DNA of 40,804 bases from an uncultured Pseudomonadota bacterium (GCA_903876765.1 CAIRBH010000050.1:1-40804); one strand, 5' to 3'; positions 17,160-27,442 are shown, numbered from the stretch's first letter. Numbers and translations are program-made. The notes: generated by a model not told the origin, from the letters alone.

Positions 17160-17465
17160 AGCTATATTTGTACACGATAGAGAAAGACTAGATTATAACG
17201 GCTGGGCTTTTAAAACGTCGGTTTTACATCATTTTATCTACGCAAGCCTGGATTATAAATTGATAAATTTTGCTAAAAAATTTAAGTCTGGTACACAAAG
17301 CCCGTGATACGTTGCCGTGTTCTACGCTTTTTGCACACAGTTATATATAAATGCCCATTTTGTTGTAAAAATTTGATTAGGTATTGCTATGGTAAGGGAA
17401 ACTAAAGTCACTAATTTTCACTAGTATTGGCTTTGTAGCTAAACGCTTATTCTTGATTTGCTTAA
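17160..17465. other. 306-bp spacer between tldD and mfd
   Basis: The spacer should hold the end of the tldD transcript and the mfd promoter. On the minus strand TATAAT (plus 17192-17197) lies 33-38 bases upstream of the mfd start and is a candidate -10 box, but no good -35 box is seen. I found no stem with a T tract for terminating tldD. A plus-strand frame at 17098-17307 overlaps the mfd start, has no ribosome site and looks non-coding. Confidence 0.4.
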
Positions 17466-18932
17466 TTAAGCCGTGCCGCCTACCGTAAGCGCATCAATTT
17501 TTAGCGTAGGCTGACCCACGCCGACGGGCACGCTTTGGCCTTCTTTGCCGCAAGTACCAACGCCGCTGTCTAGCTGCATATCATTGCCTATCATAGACAC
17601 GCGTTTTAGCACATCTGGGCCATTGCCGATCAGCGTAGCGCCCTTAACGGGGTAGGTGATTTTGCCATCTTCTATCATGTAGGCTTCTGCCGCGCTAAAT
17701 ACAAATTTGCCGCTGGTAATATCCACTTGGCCACCGCCAAAATTGGCCGCATATAGGCCTTTTTTAACCGATTGAATGATTTCTTCTGGGGGCATAGTGC
17801 CATTGAGCATATAGGTATTGGTCATGCGTGGCATGGGGATATGGGCATAGCTTTCACGCCTGGCATTGCCTGTTATTGGCATATTCATTAAGCGTGCATT
17901 TAGGGTATCTTGAATATAGCCACGTAATATGCCGTCTTCTATCAGCACAGTCCTGTTGCTGGGGTTGCCTTCATCGTCCATGTTCATTGAGCCACGTCGA
18001 TTGCTTAGGGTACCGTCATCGACGATGGTAATGCCGCGAGCCGCTACTTGTTGGCCTATCATGTTACTAAAAGCCGAGCTACCTTTGCGATTAAAGTCGC
18101 CTTCTAGCCCGTGGCCTATGGCTTCGTGTAGCAAAATGCCAGGCCAGCCCGCACCTAGTACCACAGTCATGCTGCCAGCTGGGGCAGGGCGCGCGTCTAA
18201 ATTGATAATGGCTTGGTGTACGGCTTTTTGCGCGTAATCTTGCAAGACTTCATCGGTAAAGTAGCTGTAATCAAAGCGGCCACCACCACCGCTTGAGCCT
18301 TGCTCGCGGCGGCCATTACTTTCGGCAATGACGTTTATCGATAAGCGCACCAAAGGTCTTACGTCGGCCGCCATGACGCCATCAAAGCGCGCTACCATGA
18401 CTACTTCGTATTCGCCAGCGATAGAGGCGGTGACTTGTGAAATGCGCGGGTCTATTTTTCTGGCGTAAGATTCTAAGCGCTCTAGTAGTTTTACTTTGGC
18501 ATCGGCTGTGAGAGACGCAATGGGGTCTTGTGGCAAGTAAAGTTGGCTGGCTTGGCGTTTAATGATATTGCCTACGCTTTGCTCGCCGCCTGAGCTGGCA
18601 ATCGCTTTGGTGGCTTTTGCGGCTTCTTGTATGGCACTTAGGGTAATGTCGTCAGAGTAGGCAAAAGCAGTTTTTTCGCCGCTGACAGCTCGCACTCCCA
18701 CGCCTTGATCTATAGAGAAATGGCCTGATTTGACTTGGCCTTCTTCTAAGCCCCAGCTTTCACTTCTGCTGTATTGAAAGTATAAATCGGCATAATCTAT
18801 CTTGTGCGACATCATATCGCCCAGTACATTTTGTAGCTGTGCTATCTCTAGGCTGGCAGGAGCAAGTAGCGCATCGTGGGCTGCATCAAAATGCTGGGTT
18901 AATATGGCTGTAACTTGCGGTGAGTTTTTCAT
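17466..18932 (-). CDS. tldD: Metalloprotease TldD
   Basis: 488 residues, full length for TldD. H269-E270-A-I-G-H274 is the HExxxH zinc motif within LLHEAIGHGLEGDFNRKG, the hallmark of TldD as opposed to TldE/PmbA. The C-terminus has the conserved GTCGKEGQSVPVG segment. TldD pairs with TldE as a heterodimeric peptidase that degrades unfolded peptides and processes modified peptides such as microcin B17; it also affects CcdA stability. tldE is not in this window. It is the last gene of a minus-strand yhdP-nitrilase-tldD cluster, 30 bases after the hydrolase gene, an order I know from many beta- and gammaproteobacteria. Confidence 0.96.
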   Translation of the reverse strand: MKNSPQVTAILTQHFDAAHDALLAPASLEIAQLQNVLGDMMSHKIDYADLYFQYSRSESWGLEEGQVKSGHFSIDQGVGVRAVSGEKTAFAYSDDITLSAIQEAAKATKAIASSGGEQSVGNIIKRQASQLYLPQDPIASLTADAKVKLLERLESYARKIDPRISQVTASIAGEYEVVMVARFDGVMAADVRPLVRLSINVIAESNGRREQGSSGGGGRFDYSYFTDEVLQDYAQKAVHQAIINLDARPAPAGSMTVVLGAGWPGILLHEAIGHGLEGDFNRKGSSAFSNMIGQQVAARGITIVDDGTLSNRRGSMNMDDEGNPSNRTVLIEDGILRGYIQDTLNARLMNMPITGNARRESYAHIPMPRMTNTYMLNGTMPPEEIIQSVKKGLYAANFGGGQVDITSGKFVFSAAEAYMIEDGKITYPVKGATLIGNGPDVLKRVSMIGNDMQLDSGVGTCGKEGQSVPVGVGQPTLKIDALTVGGTA

Positions 18933-18962
18933 TGGATTGATTAGGGTTCTTTATTTTTGAGC

Positions 18963-19835
18963 TTAAATGCTGGTAATGGTGCGGTGTTTCAGCGCAGGTA
19001 AGCTGTTTCTTAAACTTTGCTGATATTTTGGGTTCATGGTCGCCATTACCACGCCAGAGCCACGTGGCAACCGGTCTAAAATGACGCCCCAAGGGTCTAC
19101 TATCATGCTGTTGCCATGCGTTTCGCGGCCAGATAAGTGGTAGCCGCCTTGCGCTGGGGCGATTACATAGCTGAGGTTTTCTATGGCGCGGGCCCGAATT
19201 AAGGTTTCCCAGTGTGCTTTGCCAGTGGTGTCGGTGAAAGCCGACGGCACCACGATAATATTGACTTCACCCATGGCGCGATACAGTTCGGGGAAGCGTA
19301 AGTCATAGCAAATTGATAAGCCAATTTTACCAAACGGTGTATCTACCACTTGAATAGCATTACCAGATTCTATGGTTTTTTCTTCATGGTAGTGCTCATT
19401 GCCCAGGTCTAGGCCAAACAGGTGAATTTTGTCATAGCGGGCGACTTGTTCACCTTGGTCGTTATAAACTAAGCAGCTATTGCGTACTTTATTAGGGAAG
19501 TTGCTCACTAGCGGTATAGAGCCACCAATCAGCCATATTTGGTGGTTTTTGGCCATGGTTTTCATAAAGGTTTGAATTGGGCCTTTGCCTTCTTCTTCAC
19601 GTATGGCGACTTTGTCGGTTTCTTTAAACCCCATCAGCGCAAAGTATTCAGGTAGTACAACTAGCTTGGCCCCTTGATTGACGGCGATTTCAATCAGTCG
19701 TTCTGCCTCGCTTAAATTGGCCGCAACGTAAGGGCCTGAGGCCATTTGTATGGCGGCAATTTTAGTGATGCCTTGATTGACATCTAAATTGAGTAATTTA
19801 GCTTTAGTGGTTTTTAAGCGCGAGGTAATGGCCAT
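18963..19835 (-). CDS. Carbon-nitrogen hydrolase (nitrilase superfamily, Nit-like)
   Basis: 290 residues. The catalytic triad is visible: E63 in VVLPEYFALMG, K136 in RYDKIHLFGLD and C176 in GLSICYDLRFPELYR. The set of motifs matches the Nit1/Nit2-type amidases, of which some hydrolyse deaminated glutathione (metabolite repair). The substrate here cannot be fixed from sequence. About 24 residues precede the core strand TKIAAIQMASG; the ATG at 19835 has GGAT upstream and is kept as the start. It lies between yhdP and tldD with short gaps (29 and 30 bases), probably in one transcript. Confidence 0.92.
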   Translation of the reverse strand: MAITSRLKTTKAKLLNLDVNQGITKIAAIQMASGPYVAANLSEAERLIEIAVNQGAKLVVLPEYFALMGFKETDKVAIREEEGKGPIQTFMKTMAKNHQIWLIGGSIPLVSNFPNKVRNSCLVYNDQGEQVARYDKIHLFGLDLGNEHYHEEKTIESGNAIQVVDTPFGKIGLSICYDLRFPELYRAMGEVNIIVVPSAFTDTTGKAHWETLIRARAIENLSYVIAPAQGGYHLSGRETHGNSMIVDPWGVILDRLPRGSGVVMATMNPKYQQSLRNSLPALKHRTITSI

Positions 19836-19864
19836 GTCTAATCCAACTATGATTGATATAAATA

Positions 19865-22800
19865 TTATTGATTGAGAGGAGTTCTTTCGGAACTTTCTTC
19901 GTTATTTTTCACTTCTTGCGGGTTATCCCAAGTGCCGATAATTTCGTACTCGGTTGAGGCTATCTTATTGAGTGGGTCTTTTAATATTTTTTGCGCTAAA
20001 AATGCAACTGCGCCCACCAGCGGCCCACCAGCCAATGCCGCCAGCGACAGACTATCGCTAACGCGCGGTAAGACTTTAACGATTAAATGCTGCGTTTCTT
20101 TTTGTAGATTGGTGTCACCTTTGATGGTGACTTCAGCGGCAGGGCCCGCCATTACAAAATCATCGCTAGACATAATGCCGTCATTGATTTTAGCGCTGGC
20201 GCTGATTTTATCAAAGGCAAAGCCGTTACTGAATAAATCTCTAAAGTCTAAGGATAATCTACGCGGCAAGCTTTGTAAGCTTAGTAGGCCTAATAGCCTA
20301 CCCACGCCAGGTTGCACTTTTAAGATTTGGCCTTTTTTCATGTGCAGCTGTAGGCTGCCATTGAGTTTTATCGGGTTAAATTGATGCGGGCTGCCTAGCC
20401 ATTGCAGTTGGCCTGTTAGCGTACCTTCACCATTTTTGATGACGTCAGGATAGCCTACGTCTTTGAGGGTTTTACCTAAATTCTTAATATCCCAGTTGAC
20501 GTTTAGGTATGTACTAGCATTTTTCTGCCAATTATTCCATTGTCCATCAGCATTAATGCTGCTGTCTGGGTTGCTGAGTTTAAGTTTTTGTATGATCCAG
20601 TTATTGTTTTGTGGCAAAGCGATCAGCTCTAAAGCACCTAAATTTTTCTTATTAAATTCAAAGTTTTCTGCGGTAATATCAAATGCAGGGTATGCTTGCT
20701 CTTGGCTAGCCGTGTCTTTTTCTGCGGCATCGCTATTGACGGGTTTAAATTTATTGGGCGCAGCTTCAGGTATGCTTAAATGACTTAAACGGGCAATCAA
20801 TTTACCATTATTTTGATTGAGCCATTGTAAATCACCTGAAAATTCACGGCTTTCTACTGTTGCTCGTAGGCCATCTTTGTCCGCATGCTGAGTCACTTTT
20901 AATTGGTTAATTCGTCTATCAAATACATCTAGCATATTAATTTTTAGCGCGAGTTTTTGTATGGGGAATGAATCTGTGGTCTCTGCGCCCGTGTCGCCAG
21001 CAAAGTCATGCAGCACATGCCGCCAAGCGTCTAGATCAAGGTAGTCTAGATTGCCATAGACTTGTAAGCCTTTGGCCTTACCAAGCTCAAGGTTAGGGCT
21101 GAGATCATTTTGATTACTGCCGCTATTATTGATGGCATTGCCATTAAAGCGCACGCTACCACGGTCAAATTTCATTTGGCCATTTTCGCTACTGTCCGTT
21201 ATTTTGGCGGCAAAGCGATTGCCTAAGCTCAAGCTAATTGCATCGCTGTTTTGGGTTTGGCTTTTAATAATATGTAAGTTTAGCGTGTCACTGCTGGATT
21301 TTTTAAAGGGAATAGGTAGGCGTGAGCTTAAACCAACCAAGTCTGAATTAATGGCAATATTCACCAGTGGTTTTTGTACGGTAATGTCACTTGTCCAGTT
21401 GGCACTGCCTGCGAAGTAATTGACGCTTTTGGCGATCTGGTTGGCATTTTGTGGGCTATCACTTTGTGCGATTAGCATTTTCTTGATGCCAGCATCGTTA
21501 ATTTTACCCTTGGCGGCAATGCGTATGATTTTATCTTTACCCGTATTCAGGTTAAATACCAAAGGCGTACCGAAGGCGCTGGCACTCATATTTTTGACGG
21601 TGAAGCTGCTGTCAGTAAACTCTAACAAGCCATTCATGCCGCTCAGTGCGGGAATTTCTGGCGTATCCATAGCACCGTTACTAATTTGGTAGCTGCCCTT
21701 ATATTGAGCTAATTCAATATGTTGCATGGGGATTATTAAATTCAAATTTAATTTACCTTGGCCACTAGATATTAAGCCTTCGGTAAAGCCTTGAGTGACT
21801 TCAAGCACGGGGCTTTTATTAATAAATTTAATGACTTCTGCCACTGGGCTTTTAAACTCGCTGGTGATGTTAAGCATAGGCTCTGCGGCATCTAGTTGAG
21901 CTATGGTGAATTTACTTTTAATCAGTTGATTACCAAATATTTGACCTGCATTAGCATTAAGTTCCATGCGCCTGCCTTCAAACAGAAAGTCTAAGCTCAT
22001 GTGTTGCATATTGGGCCAGCCAGTGCCGTACTCAATTTCAGCATCAGCCATTTTCCCAGTTACTGTGAATGTGCCTAATTTAGGGTTGGGGTTGTTTTTG
22101 TTATCGACAAATGGAAAGTCAGTCAGACGGCCTTTAACAATTACGTTGATGTTTTCTAAGCGGCCAGACAGTAAGGAGGTATCTAGCCAGTGTAAAGTTG
22201 TATTACCCAAATTAATCGGGTAATACAACAGTGCATATTTAAGGTCAGCTTGACTTAATTTTAGCGCTAAATCTATGTAGTCACTTTGGTTAGCACTAAC
22301 AATATATTCTGCATTAACGGTACTAGCCAGATGTTGATTTTTGAAATTTAGCCCACTTACTTTAATGCTAGTTTTTTCACCATTAATAAGCCAGCTGATA
22401 TCGCCAGCCAGCGCCTCTACAGGAATAGGCCAGCGCAAAGTATCTTTAAAGTCTAAGCGAGCATTTAAGGTGTTGAGCGTAATTTTGCCTGAATTTTGAT
22501 TGGCCTTAATTTCACCTCTTAGGTTGTTAACCCCTGGTATTTTTTGATAGGGAAGCATGCTCAATTCATTAAATTTAGCATTGATTTGGTAAGATTTAGT
22601 AGCGGCCTGTTCACCTTGCCAATTCAGAGTCAAGTCATCTAATTTGCCAGTAGGGGCAAGATTTACAATGTTTTGCATTAGGCTATCTGGCAATGGCAAT
22701 TGCCCCAAGTAAGGCTTGATAAAGGCTAAATCTATATGCTTTAGTTTGATGGCAAGTGAATCTATGCCATGTTGGTCTTTAATGTAGTTCAGTGAGCTGT

Positions 22801-23812
22801 TATCTAAGTGCAAGTCATTATTGGTGGTCAGCGTTAAATGGTTGATGGCTAGGCGTTGTTGCAGCGCGTCATTTTGCCAATTTAATTCACCAGCAAGTTG
22901 GTTCAATATCACTGGCTCGGCATTAGCTTTAAGTTGCATTTGTACATTCTGTAGGCTTAGCTTGCTGTCAATAGATTGCACCTGATTTTTATTAAATTGC
23001 ACATTGATACTGGCACTGCCCGTACCAGATTGTAAATCTATGGTATGGGTAATCAGCGAGTAATCAAACCATGGCTTAAAGGCAACCAAATTAGCTTGGT
23101 TTAAAGCCGCATCTATACTGCCATGCCATAGGGCTAATTGACTAACGTCATTGCCATAGACATTGCCTTTTATGCTGATAGGCTGACTGCTGCCAGTTGA
23201 AGGTATGGCGCTTATAGTAAACCGATGATTTTTAACTAAGCGTTTCCATGTTGGACTTGTTACCTGCAAGTTGAGTTTATCTAAACTTAAGGCGGGTGCG
23301 GCGCGCATTTCATCTAACCAAAGCACTTTGGCATTGACCACCTCAAATTGAGTTTGCCGCAATAGCCAATTAGGCAATTCTGGCTTTGATGGGCCTTGCA
23401 TACTGATGCCTGCTACAAAAATATCGCCATTCGTGGTGCGGCGTATGATCAGCTCTGGTGAGCGTATAGTCAGGTTAGCCAACCTAGGCTCTAGCAAAGC
23501 GACGCTCAGCCATGAGAAAGTGACATCGGTATTTTTAAGCTGCAATGCAGGGCGATTTTGTGCGTCGTAAATATCAATATTTGATACCGCCAAGTGTGGA
23601 TTAAGCCCTTGCCAGCCAACTTTGATATTGCCTATGACTATTTTTTGCTGTGCAGCATTGCTGGCGAAATTGGCAATATTGTTTTTGTATTTATCAATAT
23701 TCGGGAAGATTAAAAACTGTATGGCCAAAGCGCCAAGTATTAATGTAATGCTGGCAATGCTCAGCAGCCAGATGGCAACGCGGTAACTCAATAGCAGTGA
23801 TTTTTTGACCAT
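19865..23812 (-). CDS. yhdP: YhdP family AsmA-like envelope lipid-transport protein
   Basis: 1315 residues, typical for YhdP. A short cytoplasmic start (MVKKSLLLSYR) is followed by one transmembrane helix (~12-34) and a very long periplasmic part made of beta-rich repeats. A C-terminal AsmA-like region includes GRLLGLLSLQSLPRRLSLDF and a terminal helix near GGPLVGAVAFLAQKIL. YhdP belongs to the AsmA/TamB/YdbH group of bridge-like proteins that carry phospholipid from the inner to the outer membrane. It is the first gene of the minus-strand cluster with the nitrilase-like hydrolase and tldD, and is divergent from yheS across a 180-bp spacer that should contain both promoters. No frameshift is seen. 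Confidence 0.93.
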   Translation of the reverse strand: MVKKSLLLSYRVAIWLLSIASITLILGALAIQFLIFPNIDKYKNNIANFASNAAQQKIVIGNIKVGWQGLNPHLAVSNIDIYDAQNRPALQLKNTDVTFSWLSVALLEPRLANLTIRSPELIIRRTTNGDIFVAGISMQGPSKPELPNWLLRQTQFEVVNAKVLWLDEMRAAPALSLDKLNLQVTSPTWKRLVKNHRFTISAIPSTGSSQPISIKGNVYGNDVSQLALWHGSIDAALNQANLVAFKPWFDYSLITHTIDLQSGTGSASINVQFNKNQVQSIDSKLSLQNVQMQLKANAEPVILNQLAGELNWQNDALQQRLAINHLTLTTNNDLHLDNSSLNYIKDQHGIDSLAIKLKHIDLAFIKPYLGQLPLPDSLMQNIVNLAPTGKLDDLTLNWQGEQAATKSYQINAKFNELSMLPYQKIPGVNNLRGEIKANQNSGKITLNTLNARLDFKDTLRWPIPVEALAGDISWLINGEKTSIKVSGLNFKNQHLASTVNAEYIVSANQSDYIDLALKLSQADLKYALLYYPINLGNTTLHWLDTSLLSGRLENINVIVKGRLTDFPFVDNKNNPNPKLGTFTVTGKMADAEIEYGTGWPNMQHMSLDFLFEGRRMELNANAGQIFGNQLIKSKFTIAQLDAAEPMLNITSEFKSPVAEVIKFINKSPVLEVTQGFTEGLISSGQGKLNLNLIIPMQHIELAQYKGSYQISNGAMDTPEIPALSGMNGLLEFTDSSFTVKNMSASAFGTPLVFNLNTGKDKIIRIAAKGKINDAGIKKMLIAQSDSPQNANQIAKSVNYFAGSANWTSDITVQKPLVNIAINSDLVGLSSRLPIPFKKSSSDTLNLHIIKSQTQNSDAISLSLGNRFAAKITDSSENGQMKFDRGSVRFNGNAINNSGSNQNDLSPNLELGKAKGLQVYGNLDYLDLDAWRHVLHDFAGDTGAETTDSFPIQKLALKINMLDVFDRRINQLKVTQHADKDGLRATVESREFSGDLQWLNQNNGKLIARLSHLSIPEAAPNKFKPVNSDAAEKDTASQEQAYPAFDITAENFEFNKKNLGALELIALPQNNNWIIQKLKLSNPDSSINADGQWNNWQKNASTYLNVNWDIKNLGKTLKDVGYPDVIKNGEGTLTGQLQWLGSPHQFNPIKLNGSLQLHMKKGQILKVQPGVGRLLGLLSLQSLPRRLSLDFRDLFSNGFAFDKISASAKINDGIMSSDDFVMAGPAAEVTIKGDTNLQKETQHLIVKVLPRVSDSLSLAALAGGPLVGAVAFLAQKILKDPLNKIASTEYEIIGTWDNPQEVKNNEESSERTPLNQ

Positions 23813-23992
23813 ATTTGGCGAGTTTAGGCTTGAATTTTAGTCAGTTAATAAGTGTTATATTCTACTGCAATATTAAGCTTAGCAAACAATACACTAGGCT
23901 TATTGGCTGCAAAAAATTTAGTCGCGAAATTATTGCTAATATACTGCACTTGTCATTTAGAATAGCACACTCATTTTTTTAGCGAATATCCC

Positions 23993-25894
23993 TTGATTCA
24001 ATTCAAACAACTCACCTTGGCTCGCGGCTTGAAAACCCTGATACAAGCGGCTTCATTGCAGCTGCATCCTGGCCATAAAGTGGGGTTGACGGGTGCTAAT
24101 GGCGCAGGAAAATCGTCGCTTTTTGCATTATTGCGTGGCCAGATGCAGTTAGAAGCGGGGAGCTTAGAAATGCCGGCGAGCTGGGTAATAGCCCACGTAG
24201 CACAAGAAACGCCATCCTTAGCCATGCCTGCCATAGAGTTTGTGCTAGATGGTGATGCAGAGCTGCGGCAGATAGAGGCGGCACTAGCTAGGGCAGAAGC
24301 AAACCATCAAGGCGAGCTGATTGCCGAGTTGCACCATAGATTGTTGGATATTGAGGGATACAGTGCTAAAGCACGTGCGGCAGAATTATTAAGCGGCCTA
24401 GGCTTTAGTCAGGCCAATTTACAGCAAGCGGTTTCGACTTTTTCTGGTGGCTGGCGGGTAAGGTTAAATCTGGCGCGAGCCTTGATGTGTCGCTCCGATT
24501 TATTATTGCTAGATGAGCCTACCAACCACTTAGACTTAGACGCAGTGATTTGGTTAGAATCTTGGTTGCAAAGCTACCCTGGCACGCTGATATTAATTTC
24601 GCACGATAGAGATTTTTTAGATGCGATAGTCAATCATATTGCCCATATTGAGCAGCAAACATTGACGTTATATCGCGGCGGCTATTCAGACTTTGAGCGG
24701 CAACGCGCAGAAAAGTTAGCGCTACAACAAGCCATGTTTGAAAAGCAGCAACGCAAGGTAGCGCATTTGCATAGTTACATAGACCGTTTTAGGGTGCAGG
24801 CCACAAAAGCGCGCCAAGCGCAAAGTCGCATTAAAGCCTTAGAACGCATGGAAATGATTTCTGCCGCCCATGTAGACTCACAATTTAATTTTGAATTTAG
24901 GGTGCCAGCTGCCGCCCCAGACCCATTACTAGTATTAGACGACATGGCGGTAGGCTATCAGAATGTCGCTCTGATTCACAATATTACGCTTGCAATCAGG
25001 CCAGGCGAACGCATAGGTTTATTAGGACGCAACGGCGCAGGAAAAACCACGTTGATTAAGTTGCTGGCCGATGAATTAAAGCCTTTAAGCGGCAAGCGTG
25101 TGGCAGGTAAAGATCTTAATATAGGCTACTTTGCCCAACACCAGCTAGAACAGCTGCGTCCAGATGAATCACCATTGCAGCACATGCTTAAGCTAGATCC
25201 AACAACTCGTGAACAAGAACATTTAAATTTTTTAGGCGGTTTTGATTTTAAAGGCGATATGGCGCGCTCGCCTTGCGCAAATTTTTCTGGCGGTGAGAAG
25301 TCTAGGCTAGCCTTGGCCTTATTGATTTGGACGCGGCCAAACTTACTGTTATTAGATGAGCCCACTAACCATTTAGATTTAGAAATGCGCCACGCCTTAA
25401 CTCTAGCCTTGCAAGATTATCAAGGTGGGGTGATTTTAGTCTCGCATGATAGAGCTTTGTTGCGTGCCAGTTGTGATGAATTTATTTTGGTAGCAGATGG
25501 CAAAGCAGAGCCATTTGATGGCGATTTAGAAGGCTATAGCCAGTGGTTAGTCCAACAGCGATTAAAAGATAAACAAGCCGCCCAGCTTATGGATGATAAG
25601 CCGATTAAGCATGATAGAGCATTGAATAAAGCCGAGCGGCAAGCCAGAATTAGCCAGCGCAGGCCGCTAGTTAAAGAGGCTGAGCAATTAGAACTCAATA
25701 TTAGTCAGTGGCAATTAGATAAGAAAAGCTGTGATGAGCGTTTGAACGACAGTCAACTGTATGCCGCCAGTGATAAAACAGCGCTGCAACAATTACTTAA
25801 AAAACAAGCGGATTTGACTCAGCAAATAGATTTGGCAGAAGAGCGCTGGTTGCTTTTGCATGAAATGCTAGAAGCAATGCCCGCCATAGACTAA
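23993..25894 (+). CDS. yheS: ABC-F family ATPase YheS
   Basis: 633 residues, starting with TTG at 23993; MIQFKQLTLARG matches the family start and there is no nearby ATG. Two ATPase domains lie in tandem: Walker A GANGAGKSS (~34-42) and GRNGAGKTT (~345), ABC signatures FSGGWRVRLN and FSGGEKSRLA, and two copies of LLLLDEPTNHLDL. Between them is the charged P-site tRNA-interaction motif linker (YIDRFRVQATKARQAQSRIK). There are no membrane segments. ABC-F proteins bind the ribosomal E site and help translation of difficult sequences. The match to E. coli YheS extends over the whole length. A coiled-coil tail follows (~545-633). It lacks a good Shine-Dalgarno sequence. Confidence 0.93.
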   Translation: MIQFKQLTLARGLKTLIQAASLQLHPGHKVGLTGANGAGKSSLFALLRGQMQLEAGSLEMPASWVIAHVAQETPSLAMPAIEFVLDGDAELRQIEAALARAEANHQGELIAELHHRLLDIEGYSAKARAAELLSGLGFSQANLQQAVSTFSGGWRVRLNLARALMCRSDLLLLDEPTNHLDLDAVIWLESWLQSYPGTLILISHDRDFLDAIVNHIAHIEQQTLTLYRGGYSDFERQRAEKLALQQAMFEKQQRKVAHLHSYIDRFRVQATKARQAQSRIKALERMEMISAAHVDSQFNFEFRVPAAAPDPLLVLDDMAVGYQNVALIHNITLAIRPGERIGLLGRNGAGKTTLIKLLADELKPLSGKRVAGKDLNIGYFAQHQLEQLRPDESPLQHMLKLDPTTREQEHLNFLGGFDFKGDMARSPCANFSGGEKSRLALALLIWTRPNLLLLDEPTNHLDLEMRHALTLALQDYQGGVILVSHDRALLRASCDEFILVADGKAEPFDGDLEGYSQWLVQQRLKDKQAAQLMDDKPIKHDRALNKAERQARISQRRPLVKEAEQLELNISQWQLDKKSCDERLNDSQLYAASDKTALQQLLKKQADLTQQIDLAEERWLLLHEMLEAMPAID

Positions 25895-25952
25895 GGTTTT
25901 TTGTAAGCACTTAATCTGACACTATTAAAAAACATCAATTTTAGGAATCAAT

Positions 25953-26519
25953 ATGGACATTCAATACTCAAAACGCATCAAACTCATGCATGCCTTATGT
26001 TTAGCCGATACTTTGCATGACGATAAAGCTAAACCCAAGCTAGACTTAAATGACTATGATGCCTTGGCTGCGGCCGATTATTTAAGCTGCTATGTGACCT
26101 TTAAAGCCATACAGGCCGCAGAACGCTCGCCGCTAGCAGAACGTACTGAAAACTTTGATATGCTGAGTGTTTATCAAGCCTATGCGCTATTGGCTTATGC
26201 TTTTTTTACTAGGCCGTTAGCCCAAGAAAATATTGCGCCTAAGCTGGCCGCAGCGCAAATTACCATCGCTAAAACTTTGTTTGCTGGTTTGCCAGATGCA
26301 GAATTGCTTGAGATTGTTCAATCGGGCTTTCATAAGTTTCAGTTGATAGGCGATGCAGAAGTCGCGCATTGGGCGGAATTTAGAGAAAATTTGGATAAAC
26401 TGACGGTGGCTTTTGTAATAGCAGGCACAGACGATGAAAGCCCGCATGATAAAGAGGAAATCACGCCGCTATTTGGTCAGTTATTAAGCCAATTATGCGA
26501 GGCTTTTGCTAGCGATTGA
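25953..26519 (+). CDS. Unrecognised 188-residue soluble helical protein
   Basis: The ATG has a good ribosome site (taggaat, AGGA eight bases upstream), and codon use resembles its neighbours, so it is likely real. The product is acidic and mostly helical (many Ala/Leu/Glu), with no signal peptide, membrane helix, zinc motif or P-loop. Notable stretches are DLNDYDALAAADYL near 31-44 and a helical SVYQAYALLAYAFFTRPLA near 71-89. I do not recognise the family. It follows yheS by 58 bases on the same strand and could be co-transcribed with it; it is convergent with motD. Confidence 0.7.
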   Translation: MDIQYSKRIKLMHALCLADTLHDDKAKPKLDLNDYDALAAADYLSCYVTFKAIQAAERSPLAERTENFDMLSVYQAYALLAYAFFTRPLAQENIAPKLAAAQITIAKTLFAGLPDAELLEIVQSGFHKFQLIGDAEVAHWAEFRENLDKLTVAFVIAGTDDESPHDKEEITPLFGQLLSQLCEAFASD

Positions 26520-26592
26520 TATTGCCACTAACTAGCCAAGACCGCATTCCACAGCTATATTTCTGAGCTTGTGCTAACTGTGTTATCGCAAC

Positions 26593-27399
26593 TTAATTGC
26601 TGGAATTGGGCAGAATATCTATGGCGCTGTTGTCTTGATTATCTGTTGCGTACAAAATCATAATCGACACGCGTCTATTTTTGCTTCGCCCCATGGCCGT
26701 TTCATTTTCATTAATCGGCTGAGTAGCGCCAAATGCTAAAGCGCTCAGTCTTTTATCGGCAATCCCTGCATCATTAAGCATACGCACCACGCTACTGGCT
26801 CTTATGGCGGATAGCTCCCAGTTAGAGAAAAATTCAGCATTATGTATAGCGATATTGTCGGTATGGCCTTCGACTTGAATCTGACGTTGGTTATCCTTTA
26901 ATTTGCCAGCAATGTCATTGATAATATTGCTCGCGGTTGCCGCCAAGGCTGCTGATCCTTGGTTAAATAGCAGACTTTCGTTGATGTCTATGCGCAAACC
27001 TCGGCTATTTTGTACCAGACGTATTTTACCTTCGCTCATCAGAGGTGAAAGTTTGTTGGAGATATCTATACCCATGTTAGCCATAGATTCTCGTTCTCTA
27101 CGCATTTTTTCTTGATAAATATAGCTAAGAGGCAGGGGTTTAATGATGGTCATCGCTTGATTTTTTTGCATATTAGCAGCCTCGGTATTTTGCTTAGTGA
27201 TTAAGTGTTGTGAAAATTTTTGCCCAGCAAAAGCACCCTCTATCGCCATTGCCATCTGGTCATATTTGCTGAGGTTGACCGATGAAATAGAATACATCAC
27301 CACAAAAAATGCAAATAGCAAGGTGATAAAATCAGCGTAAGAAATCAGCCAGCGCTCAGGGTTATCATCGTCATCATCTAGTGGTCTTCTTCTGATCAT
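26593..27399 (-). CDS. motD: Flagellar stator protein MotD (MotB family)
   Basis: 268 residues. One transmembrane helix (LISYADFITLLFAFFVVMYS, ~18-37) contains D23, equivalent to the proton-binding Asp of MotB. The C-terminal OmpA-like peptidoglycan-binding domain shows QVEGHTDNIAIHNAEFFSN (~176-194) and NRRVSI. An acidic DDDDDN run precedes the helix. It forms the second stator with MotC, generating torque from ion flow. The order fliA-motC-motD resembles the MotCD set of Pseudomonas more than MotAB. It is the last gene of the flhB operon, 43 bases after motC, without a clear terminator. Confidence 0.92.
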   Translation of the reverse strand: MIRRRPLDDDDDNPERWLISYADFITLLFAFFVVMYSISSVNLSKYDQMAMAIEGAFAGQKFSQHLITKQNTEAANMQKNQAMTIIKPLPLSYIYQEKMRRERESMANMGIDISNKLSPLMSEGKIRLVQNSRGLRIDINESLLFNQGSAALAATASNIINDIAGKLKDNQRQIQVEGHTDNIAIHNAEFFSNWELSAIRASSVVRMLNDAGIADKRLSALAFGATQPINENETAMGRSKNRRVSIMILYATDNQDNSAIDILPNSSN

Positions 27400-27442
27400 A
27401 AGGTGGGCATCAGTATTAGTTTATTGTTGGCATTGTGCATGC

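Noticed and set aside
17098-17307. 69-codon plus-strand frame across the mfd start
   Set aside because: It overlaps the mfd 5' end in antisense, has no ribosome site, and most of it lies in the AT-rich promoter region.
19934-19941. Exact GCCGATAA inside yhdP
   Set aside because: The sequence at the -35 position (cttgcggg) does not match TAAAGTTT, and it lies inside a coding region in antisense.
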